DNA of 64,000 nucleotides from Acidaminobacter sp. (GTDB lineage: Bacteria > Bacillota > Clostridia > Peptostreptococcales > Acidaminobacteraceae), in contig NZ_JAOTSB010000017.1 in the NCBI RefSeq assembly GCF_030247605.1, forward strand, positions 1-64,000, read 5' to 3'. The stretch's first letter is position 1, and each line of letters starts with the position of its first letter. The notes below the pieces were generated by a model. It did not search any database. It worked only from the letters and a program-made list of their open reading frames with translations, and was not told the origin of the DNA. A program made the translations under genes and the position numbers. This document shows, in pieces, positions 37,900 through 45,356 of this stretch.

Positions 37900-38616
37900 A
37901 TGATGCTTGAAATCCGAAACTTTTCGAAAACCTACAAAGGCGGCAAGAAGGCCGTCTCCAACTTATCCCTCAACATTGAGCCGGGGGACCTCTATGGCTT
38001 CGCCGGCCACAACGGCGCCGGGAAGACCACCACGATCAAAGCCATCGCAGGTGTGCTGGACTTTGAAGAGGGGGACATCCTGGTGGATGGCAGCTCCATC
38101 CTCAAAGACCCCGTAGCCTGCAAGAAGAAACTGGCCTACATACCGGACAATCCGGACCTCTACGACTATCTCACAGGCATACAATACCTTGAGTTTATTG
38201 CTGACATCTTCGAGATTCCCTCATCTGCGCGAGAAGCGCGCATCCGCCGCTACGCGGAGGACTTTGAACTCCTAAACGACCTGGGGGACCTGATTGGCGC
38301 CTACTCCCACGGTATGAAGCAGAAGCTGGCCATCATTGCCGCGCTGATCCACGAGCCCAAGCTGATGATTTTGGATGAGCCCTTTGTAGGGCTGGACCCC
38401 AAAGCGGCAAAGACCCTGAAGGACATTTTCGCCCAGCTCTGCCAAAACGGCGGCGCCATCTTTTTCTCCACCCACGTGCTGGACGTGGCGGAAAAGCTAT
38501 GCAATAAAATCGCGATCATACGCCAGGGCGAGCTCATCACCGCGGGGCTGATGGACGACATTGTCGGCGATTCGAGCCTGGAAGAGGTCTTCCTGGAGCT
38601 GACGGACCATGAGTAA
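37900..38616 (+). CDS. ABC transporter ATP-binding protein
   Basis: A 238-residue ABC-2-type ATPase with Walker A GHNGAGKTT, signature YSHGMKQKL (a common variant in this group), Walker B LMILDEPFVGLD and STHVLDVAE. ATG 37900 follows GGAGGG at six bases; the longer frame starts within the repeat array and is not used. The stop overlaps the permease start by eight bases, so the two form one exporter. No substrate can be assigned. Confidence 0.9.
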   Translation: MMLEIRNFSKTYKGGKKAVSNLSLNIEPGDLYGFAGHNGAGKTTTIKAIAGVLDFEEGDILVDGSSILKDPVACKKKLAYIPDNPDLYDYLTGIQYLEFIADIFEIPSSAREARIRRYAEDFELLNDLGDLIGAYSHGMKQKLAIIAALIHEPKLMILDEPFVGLDPKAAKTLKDIFAQLCQNGGAIFFSTHVLDVAEKLCNKIAIIRQGELITAGLMDDIVGDSSLEEVFLELTDHE

Positions 38617-40219
38617 ACTATGGTCACTTACCAGACTACAGCTGCTGGGATGGTTCGGCCTCAACAAAGCCCTCCACACCAAGATCCCCGGCCAAAGGCG
38701 CAAGAACCTGTTCACGGCTGTAGGGGCCATATTCCTCATCCTCTATTTCACAGGCATTTCCTATGTCTACAGCGACCAGGTCGGCAAAGCCTTCGAAACC
38801 GTCGAAGCCCTGCCGCTCCTGCCCGGCCTCATGATGGCCACCGCCTCCCTGGTCACCCTGATGACGACCATCTACAAAGTCAACGGGACGCTCTTCAACT
38901 TCCGCGACTACGACATGATCATGGCCCTGCCCGTCAAAACCGCCGTCGTGGTGGCAAGCCGGATGATGGCCCTCTATCTGCTGAACATTGGCTTCGTCCT
39001 GATGGTCATGGTACCCGCGGGTGTGGTCTATGGTCTGCGCGCCCAGCCGGAGCCCCTGTTTTATGGTCGCTTTGCGGTTTCCCTTCTCATGATCCCTTTT
39101 GTGCCGATAGTCGCGGCAACCGCCATCGGCATCCTGATCCACCTGGTCTCGGCCAAGTTTCGCTATAAGAACCTGCTCAACATCCTTCTGTCCGCCGCCG
39201 CCGTGCTGGCGTTCATGGCGGGCTCCAGCTCGTTCAACGCGGAAGGCGTCAACATTGCGGACATCACGGGGGCGCTGACGGGCCTCATCAACAATATCTA
39301 TCCGCTGGCCGGCTTCTATGTGAATGGCGTCGTCTTAGGACAGACGACAGCCTTTTTGGCCTACCTGCTGCTGTCTCTGGGGGTTTTCGCTGCCTTCGCT
39401 GCCCTGGTGGGCTATCGCTTCAAACGGATCCACACTAGGCTGACCGCCGCCTCAACCCGACGCCGGTTCGTCATGGGCGCTCACCCTCAGGAGGGCTCTA
39501 CGCCGCTGCGGGCTATGTATGCCCGTGAGCTCAGGCGCTATTTCGCCTCGCCAATCTACGTTTTGAATACCGCGTTTGGCGTGATTTTGTTCACTGCCAT
39601 GTCGGTGGCGCTCATGTTTTTCAGACCGGAGTCCATCGGCCAGCTCCTGGAAATGCCTTTCTTCGCGGACTACATCAGCCGCATGGCGCCGCTGATGGCC
39701 TCGACCTTCATGGCGCTGTCCTCCACCACGGCCTGCGCCATTTCCCTGGAGGGCAAGGCCCTGTGGATCGCGAAGTCCGCGCCGGTGAAAGCCATGACGG
39801 TCTTCCACAGCAAGCTGGGCGTCAATCTGACTGTGACTCTGCCGGCGGTGCTGGTCAATGGCCTGCTCCTGATGGGGGCTTTAAAAACAGGCCCTGCCGA
39901 TAGTCTCCTCCTCCTCACCCTACCCGCCGCCTACGCCGTCTTCATGTCCCTGGCAGGTCTTGTGATCAACCTGCGATACCCGTTCCTGGACTGGATGAGC
40001 GAAACCCAGCCGGTCAAACAGAGCGCCTCGACGCTGATCACGCTTCTCGTCGGAATGGGAAGCGTAGCGGGACCTTTGACGCTGGTCATCAAATATCCGC
40101 AGCTGAACGCCCACTTGGTATCTTTTGGGGTGCTTATGCTGCTGATCATCTTGAGTGCCGGACTATATGCCTATTTGGCAGCCCGTGGAGAAAAGCTGCT
40201 CAAGTCCCTTGAAAGTTAA
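38609..40219 (+). CDS. ABC exporter permease
   Basis: A 536-residue membrane protein with about 12 predicted spans in two halves, like the putative ABC exporter permeases found next to short ATPases in Firmicutes. The segment after the first spans (NGTLFNFRDYDMIMALPVKT) is a recurrent feature of that group. It is coupled to the ATPase gene. Peptide, antibiotic or lipid export are possible roles. Confidence 0.85.
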   Translation: MSKLWSLTRLQLLGWFGLNKALHTKIPGQRRKNLFTAVGAIFLILYFTGISYVYSDQVGKAFETVEALPLLPGLMMATASLVTLMTTIYKVNGTLFNFRDYDMIMALPVKTAVVVASRMMALYLLNIGFVLMVMVPAGVVYGLRAQPEPLFYGRFAVSLLMIPFVPIVAATAIGILIHLVSAKFRYKNLLNILLSAAAVLAFMAGSSSFNAEGVNIADITGALTGLINNIYPLAGFYVNGVVLGQTTAFLAYLLLSLGVFAAFAALVGYRFKRIHTRLTAASTRRRFVMGAHPQEGSTPLRAMYARELRRYFASPIYVLNTAFGVILFTAMSVALMFFRPESIGQLLEMPFFADYISRMAPLMASTFMALSSTTACAISLEGKALWIAKSAPVKAMTVFHSKLGVNLTVTLPAVLVNGLLLMGALKTGPADSLLLLTLPAAYAVFMSLAGLVINLRYPFLDWMSETQPVKQSASTLITLLVGMGSVAGPLTLVIKYPQLNAHLVSFGVLMLLIILSAGLYAYLAARGEKLLKSLES

Positions 40220-40300
40220 CAGTAAGATAAACAAATCCTTTTCAACGTTGAGAAAATTCTATATTATGAAGTAAGAAAAAGATGAGAAGAGGGTTTCAGT

Positions 40301-40345
40301 GGGAAGAGGGTGTCCGCGGCCGTTGGCCTATTGACCCTGACTTCC
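40301..40345 (+). repeat. GCCTATTGACCC element, copy 1
   Basis: GGGAAGAGGGTGTC-CGCGGCCGTTGGCC-TATTGACCCTGACTTCC (in parts): the outer arms GGAAG.GGGT and ACCCT.ACTTCC can pair around a conserved centre. Confidence 0.7.
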
Positions 40346-40359
40346 TCATGGAAAAAGAC

Positions 40360-40404
40360 GGGAAGAGGGAGTCCGCGGCCATTGGCCTATTGACTCCCTC
40401 TTTC
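40360..40404 (+). repeat. GCCTATTGAC element, copy 2, terminator-like
   Basis: Tandem second copy: arms GAAGAGGGAGTC and GACTCCCTCTTTC form a longer stem than copy 1 around the conserved CGCGGCCATTGGCCTATT centre. The two lie 3' of the permease and before the GGDEF gene. Confidence 0.7.
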
Positions 40405-40463
40405 ATCCGAAACTTCCGCTAATTCCTCCAATCTCACATTCGCTCACGTAAAGGATGGTACGA

Positions 40464-41501
40464 ATGTCTTCTGGAATGGATTCCAATCAAGAACAAGCAC
40501 TGCTCGAGGTCATAAGAGTCAAGGAGGCGCGGATTGAACAGCTGACGGCGCTGACAAACGAGCTTAAGCATAAAAATGAGGCCCTTGAAAAAGTAACCAT
40601 CACGGATCAGCTGACAGGGGCTTATAACCGCTTTTATTTTGAGAAGCGCGTCATGGGCGAAATTGAGCGTTCCCGCCGTTATGGGACGCCGCTGTCGCTC
40701 GTGATTTTCGACCTGGATTTTTTTAAGAAAATCAACGACCAGTGGGGTCACGGATTTGGCGATGCGGTCCTCAAACGAATGGCGTCTGAGGTCATGAGTA
40801 ATATTCGCGCGACGGATCTCTTTGCCCGCTGGGGCGGGGAGGAATTTGTCGTGCTGATGCCTGAAACGGATCAGAGGCATGCTGTGATGGCGGCGGAGAA
40901 ATTGAGAAAATCCCTGAGTCAGGTGCTCCATGCGACCATCGGCAGAGTCACTGCAAGTTTTGGGGTGGCGGAGCACCGCTACGGTGAGGACCTGGAAAAT
41001 TGGTTTGCGAGAGCGGACCGCGCCATGTACCGGTCCAAGAGCCTGGGGCGAAACCTGGTGTCGCAGTGGAGCGACCATGATTATCTTCAGGAGTCGACCG
41101 AGCTTAAATGGAACCAGGAATGGGAATGCGGCAACGCGGTAATAGATGAGGCCCACAAAACGCTGCTGACTTACGCCAACGCCATTGTAACCTTGATGCA
41201 GCAGGAGTTGTCCCATGAAAAGCTGATCCGCGCCTATGACCAGCTGCTCGATCATGTGGAGGTTCATTTCAAGGATGAAGAAACCATTCTGAAGCTGGCG
41301 GGATATCCGTCCGCAGCCTTTCATGAGCGGTTCCACCAGCATCTGCTGTTCAAGGGGCTGCAACTGAAGAAAATGATAATGGAAGGTCATCTCGTCAAGT
41401 CGGACATGATTATGTATCTGATGGATGAAATCATAGTGGGACACTTGCTGACGGAGGACGTGAAGTTTGTTCCGTGGCTTCGGGGAGTGGCGGATATCTA
41501 A
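40464..41501 (+). CDS. Diguanylate cyclase fused to hemerythrin
   Basis: A 345-residue cytosolic protein: a short N-terminal coiled coil, a GGDEF domain with intact GGEEF active site and an upstream RATD inhibitory site, then a bacteriohemerythrin domain (about 215-340) with the di-iron ligand set (IDEAHKTLL, HVEVHFKDEE, HERFHQHLL, GHLLTED). It should make cyclic di-GMP under control of oxygen (or NO) binding at the di-iron site. ATG 40464 has AAAGG nine bases upstream; ATG 40455 lies too close to it. The exact motif at 40934 encodes ATIGR. The EamA transporter follows after 33 bases and may be co-transcribed. Confidence 0.9.
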   Translation: MSSGMDSNQEQALLEVIRVKEARIEQLTALTNELKHKNEALEKVTITDQLTGAYNRFYFEKRVMGEIERSRRYGTPLSLVIFDLDFFKKINDQWGHGFGDAVLKRMASEVMSNIRATDLFARWGGEEFVVLMPETDQRHAVMAAEKLRKSLSQVLHATIGRVTASFGVAEHRYGEDLENWFARADRAMYRSKSLGRNLVSQWSDHDYLQESTELKWNQEWECGNAVIDEAHKTLLTYANAIVTLMQQELSHEKLIRAYDQLLDHVEVHFKDEETILKLAGYPSAAFHERFHQHLLFKGLQLKKMIMEGHLVKSDMIMYLMDEIIVGHLLTEDVKFVPWLRGVADI

Positions 41502-41534
41502 GCCGTTTAGGCATGGAAGGAGGCGTGCGGGCAG

Positions 41535-42470
41535 ATGCAGAAGCAAGATTTAAAACGTACGGATGGACCTGCGGGCAGCCCCACTTCAAGTGATACTGCG
41601 CAACTTGCCCATAGAAGAGGGCTGATGGAAGCGCATTTCGCTGTCCTGCTCTTTGGCCTCGCGGGTCTCTTTGGAAAGTGGCTGACGCTGCACCCTTTGG
41701 CGATCTCCCTGGGGCGGGTGTGCTTTGCGGTGCCATTTCTTTTTTTGATAATGCGGGCTCGCGGCGAGCGGATTCGCCTGAATCAGCCCCGGGACTACGC
41801 GGTCTTTCTGCTGCTGGGCATAGTCCTGGCCATCCACTGGACCGCTTTCTTCATGGCGATCCAGCTGTCGACCGTGGCCGTTGGACTCCTCACGTTTTCG
41901 ACCTTTCCGGTTTTCGTGACCTTTATTGAGCCCTGGCTCCTGAAGAGCGCCTTTCGATTTCAGGACCTGCTCATTGCCCTGGTGACTATGGTGGGCGTCA
42001 GCCTCGTCATCCCTGACTTCAGCTTAAGCAATCAGGTGACTGTGGGTGCCCTGTGGGGCATTCTGTCCGGCCTGACCTTTGCGCTCCTCTCAGTCCTCAA
42101 TAAGAAATACGTGGCCCAGTACCCCAGCCGACAGGTCTCGCTGTATCAGTTCGCCGCCGCTGCCCTGGTGCTTCTTCCCATGGTTATCCCCCTTAAGCCC
42201 GCCTTGGATGGGCGTTCTTTGGTCCTTCTGGCGATTTTGGGCGTCGTTTTCACCGGGATTTCCCATACACTCTTCATCAGCAGCCTGAAGCGGATCAAAG
42301 CCCAGACCGCCAGCGTCATTGCCAGCCTGGAGCCGGTCTATGGTATTTTGGCAACGGTGGTCCTGCTGGGAGAGGTGCCTGGACTGCGGGAAGTGGCGGG
42401 GGGCCTCATTATTTTGTCGATGGCATTTGTGGTGACGAAAAGACAGTCGCGAAAGCGAAGACGTGCATAA
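41535..42470 (+). CDS. EamA (DMT) family transporter
   Basis: A 311-residue membrane protein with ten spans in two EamA repeats; the first repeat starts EAHFAVLLFGLAGLFGKW and the second ends with the LEPVYGILATVVLLGE signature. DMT carriers export amino acids or other metabolites; the substrate is unknown. AAGGAGGCG lies about ten bases before ATG 41535; the 30 residues before the first span are polar, so a later ATG at 41625 is possible. Confidence 0.88.
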   Translation: MQKQDLKRTDGPAGSPTSSDTAQLAHRRGLMEAHFAVLLFGLAGLFGKWLTLHPLAISLGRVCFAVPFLFLIMRARGERIRLNQPRDYAVFLLLGIVLAIHWTAFFMAIQLSTVAVGLLTFSTFPVFVTFIEPWLLKSAFRFQDLLIALVTMVGVSLVIPDFSLSNQVTVGALWGILSGLTFALLSVLNKKYVAQYPSRQVSLYQFAAAALVLLPMVIPLKPALDGRSLVLLAILGVVFTGISHTLFISSLKRIKAQTASVIASLEPVYGILATVVLLGEVPGLREVAGGLIILSMAFVVTKRQSRKRRRA

Positions 42471-42529
42471 ACAAAGAAGACGCCATGCAACCGAGAGCTC
42501 GTTCGCGGTTGCATGGCGTCTTCTTTGTT
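42471..42529 (+). terminator. Terminator of the EamA gene
   Basis: A stem of more than 20 bp (ACAAAGAAGACGCCATGCAA against TTGCATGGCGTCTTCTTTGT) with a short GC-rich loop, ending in TTTG. Strong in both directions. The 160 bases after it hold GCGCAG-rich short repeats and no gene. Confidence 0.85.
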
Positions 42530-42694
42530 TGTATAGGGCGCAGCCCGTGACCGAAGCGCAGCCGATAACTGAGCGCAGCGAGGTAATGGGCGGAGCGAGG
42601 TGCACGTCTGCAGTGTGAGGTGTGCCTTTCGCAGAACTCAATAAGATGTAGCCAGCCCTGACTTGCTGTTTACTCAGATCTTCGTTGAAAAAAC

Positions 42695-42720
42695 GTAAGC
42701 CCCCGTCGCCGGGGGCTTAC
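42695..42720 (-). terminator. Terminator of the YjbQ gene
   Basis: GTAAGCCCCCG and CGGGGGCTTAC pair around a 3-4 base loop; on the minus strand the stem is followed by GTTTTTTC. Confidence 0.88.
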
Positions 42721-42745
42721 CTGCTTTTAAGACTGTTGTAGTCAC

Positions 42746-43135
42746 TTACCTCTCAAAAATCTGCACCTCGATTTGACGCACTCTCGGTCCGTCGAACTCA
42801 CACAGATAGATGCCCTGCCATGTGCCCAAACTGAGTCTCCCGCCTTTGACGGGAACTGTCACTGAGGATCCCATCAGCGATGCTTTGATATGGGCATGGC
42901 TGTTGCCTTCTGCGTGACGGTATGGGCCATGCGTAGGGAAGGTTCTCTCCAGGGCGGCCAGCATGTCGTGAACCACATCCGGATCAGCATTTTCATTGAT
43001 GGTAATGCCGGCCGTAGTATGGGGAACGAACACGACCGCGAGGCCGTCCTTCAGGCCGTGGTCGCGGACCTCATCCCGGATGAGTCTGGTGATATCGATC
43101 ATTTCCTGAGGAGCGGTGGTTCTAATGTCGATCAA
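42746..43135 (-). CDS. YjbQ/UPF0047 family protein
   Basis: A 129-residue protein with the complete UPF0047 signature: FVPHTTAGITINENAD, NSHAHIKASLMG and LGTWQGIYLCEFDGPR. The family has weak thiamine-phosphate synthase activity in vitro and an uncertain role in the cell; the histidines bind metal. The start codon is TTG at 43135, with AAGGAGG nine bases upstream. Confidence 0.92.
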   Translation of the reverse strand: MIDIRTTAPQEMIDITRLIRDEVRDHGLKDGLAVVFVPHTTAGITINENADPDVVHDMLAALERTFPTHGPYRHAEGNSHAHIKASLMGSSVTVPVKGGRLSLGTWQGIYLCEFDGPRVRQIEVQIFER

Positions 43136-43246
43136 GGGGATGGCCTCCTTCTATGGGTAATGTTACAGATATATTAAGGTCCTACGCGGGAGTGCCGGCA
43201 AAATGGTTTTGCAATAAAAGCATTCGTTTTTCGTCGGTGAGAATTG

Positions 43247-43310
43247 TTATCGCATGCTCTGGTACAATTATATTACCGTCCCCAAATCATATCCCGTCCG
43301 CGTCCCCAAC
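43247..43310. repeat. Degenerate repeat array overlapping the end of an ABC gene
   Basis: ATCGCATGCTCTGGTAC resembles the array header, followed by GTCCCCAA at about 43278 and GTCCGCGTCCCCAA at 43296. The last core lies inside the 3' end of the ABC exporter gene on the minus strand and encodes its final residues. Confidence 0.65.
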
Positions 43311-45356
43311 CCACTGCAGCCTGTAAAGATCATAATATAATCCGCCGCGGTTCAAGAGCTCTTCGTGGGTGCCGGTTTCGCGGATTTCACCATCGTGGAG
43401 GACCAGGATGCGGTCGGCGTGCTGGATGGTCGAGAGGCGGTGGGCAATGACAATAGTGGTGCGGCCATGGGTCAGCTTGCCTATGGCATCTTGGATCAGC
43501 TGCTCCGTCTCGGTGTCAATGCTGGAGGTGGCTTCATCCAGGATCAGAATCCCCGGATCATAGGCCAGTGCCCTGGCAAAGGAGAGAAGCTGACGCTGAC
43601 CGGTGGATAATGTCGCACCCCGCTCGTAGACCCGCTCATGGTACTGTCCCGGCATACGGCTGATAAAGTGGTCCGCGTTGACACGTCGGGCCGCGGCCAC
43701 CGCGGAAGCTTCAGAAATCGAAGGATCTCCCAGCGTAATGTTTTCCAGCACATCCCCCGAAAACAGGAACACATCCTGCAGCACCACACCAATGCGTCGG
43801 CGCAGGGAGGCCTTATCGTAATCCCTAAGGTCCACACCATCTACCAGAATGCGTCCGCTCCCCACATCATAAAGTCGGGACAGGAGGCTGATGATCGTCG
43901 TTTTGCCGGAGCCCGTAGCGCCCACAATGGCCAGGGTTTCGCCCGGCGCGACCTCAAAGGAGACATTTTTCAGCACCGGCTCATCGGCGTGATAGCTGAA
44001 GGAAACGTCATCGAAGACCACATGGCCCTTAAACGCCCCGTCTTCCAGCACCTTTTCACCATTTGGCAGGCTGGAGTTTTCCTCAAGCAGGAGGAAGATC
44101 CGCTCAGAAGAAGCCATGGCAGATTGTAATATATTGAACTTCTCACTCAGGTCAAAAATGGGCTTGAAAAACTGATCCGTATAGGAGACAAAGGCGATCA
44201 GCGTCCCCAGCTCAATCACCCCCTGGAGTACCCGTCCGCCGCTGTACCAGAGAAGCAGGGCCAAAGCCACCGTATACAGCAGGTTCATGCTGGGCCGGAA
44301 GATCCCAAAGACCCGCACCTCGGACATAGAGGCGTTCAGGTGGTCGCGGTTGATCTCCTCAAACTCGTTCATGAGCGCTTTTTCCTTGCGAAACTGCTGG
44401 ATAATCCGGATCCCGCTGAGGTTCTCGCTCAAAGTCGCGTTGATGCGGGCGATCTTGACCTTGACGGCTCGGTGGGCCTCCCGGGCCTTCAGCCGGAACA
44501 GATAGGAGGCCAGGATCACCAGAGGCACTGTGGACAGGGAGATCAGCGCCAATTTCCAGTTCAGGGACAGCATGATGACCAGGGTTCCCAGCAGCAAGAG
44601 CAGGTCATTGATGAGATGAATCAGGACATCCGTATACATTTCGCTGATGTTTTTCATGTCGCTGGTCACCCGGGTCACCAGGCGGCCCACGGGATTGCGG
44701 TCATAAAAGGACAGGGACTGCCCCAGCAAGTGATCATAGAGATGCGCCCGCATGTCGTAGACCAGGCGCTGGCCTACGTGGTTCAGGATCAAAGTCTGCA
44801 CGTAGCTGATGGCGAGGGCGCCAACCAAAAGTCCCATGAAAATCAGGGAGAGGCGGATGATGGCGGCTTTGTCGTGGGAGATGAATCCATCGGCAGCTGT
44901 TTCTGGGAGCAAGCGCCCGCCCCTCTGGTTAATGGCCGCTTCCGCCGCCCCCATCTCCGCAGGCGGGACGTAACCCGGCAGCAAATAATAGTCGCCCTCC
45001 AGCTTCAGGAGCTGGGCGGAAGCCGCGTTGTCATAAGTCTCCAACGCGCCGGCCTTCTCGAGAACATCCACCCGGGCGTAATAGCGCCCCTGGTACTCGG
45101 CAAAGGTCAGGCCCTCAACTGCCGGCTCAGCCTCCAGCACCTTCCACTCCCGGGCGTAGCCGGAGATGTGGTCGTCAATGACAATTTTGATCAGGTAAGG
45201 ACGAATCAGGTCCACAGCGGTGACGAAGAGGAGCAGGATCCCGCTCAGGATCAGGAGCTTAATATATGGCTTGGTAAAACTGGCAAGGCGCTTAAAAATG
45301 GCCAGGTCGAAGGACTTCTCAATCTGCTGCTCCTCAAAATGCGTGTCGCGCTTCAT
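43287..45356 (-). CDS. ABC exporter half-transporter, canonical ATPase site
   Basis: A 689-residue half-transporter: six spans and an ATPase with Walker A GATGSGKTT, signature LSTGQRQ and Walker B ILILDEATSSID with the catalytic glutamate. Between spans 1 and 2 is a long extracytoplasmic insert (about residues 70-150, YARVDVLEKAGALETYDN). The start overlaps the partner gene by four bases, forming an LmrCD/BmrCD-like heterodimer for drugs or lipids. The last seven residues, VGDADGI, are encoded by a 24-bp-family repeat core, so the original protein probably ended near YDLYRLQ. Confidence 0.92.
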   Translation of the reverse strand: MKRDTHFEEQQIEKSFDLAIFKRLASFTKPYIKLLILSGILLLFVTAVDLIRPYLIKIVIDDHISGYAREWKVLEAEPAVEGLTFAEYQGRYYARVDVLEKAGALETYDNAASAQLLKLEGDYYLLPGYVPPAEMGAAEAAINQRGGRLLPETAADGFISHDKAAIIRLSLIFMGLLVGALAISYVQTLILNHVGQRLVYDMRAHLYDHLLGQSLSFYDRNPVGRLVTRVTSDMKNISEMYTDVLIHLINDLLLLLGTLVIMLSLNWKLALISLSTVPLVILASYLFRLKAREAHRAVKVKIARINATLSENLSGIRIIQQFRKEKALMNEFEEINRDHLNASMSEVRVFGIFRPSMNLLYTVALALLLWYSGGRVLQGVIELGTLIAFVSYTDQFFKPIFDLSEKFNILQSAMASSERIFLLLEENSSLPNGEKVLEDGAFKGHVVFDDVSFSYHADEPVLKNVSFEVAPGETLAIVGATGSGKTTIISLLSRLYDVGSGRILVDGVDLRDYDKASLRRRIGVVLQDVFLFSGDVLENITLGDPSISEASAVAAARRVNADHFISRMPGQYHERVYERGATLSTGQRQLLSFARALAYDPGILILDEATSSIDTETEQLIQDAIGKLTHGRTTIVIAHRLSTIQHADRILVLHDGEIRETGTHEELLNRGGLYYDLYRLQWVGDADGI

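Noticed and set aside
42540-42640. GCGCAG-rich stretch as a structured RNA
   Set aside because: It holds short GC-rich repeats but I could not draw a convincing long stem, and no second copy is in the window.
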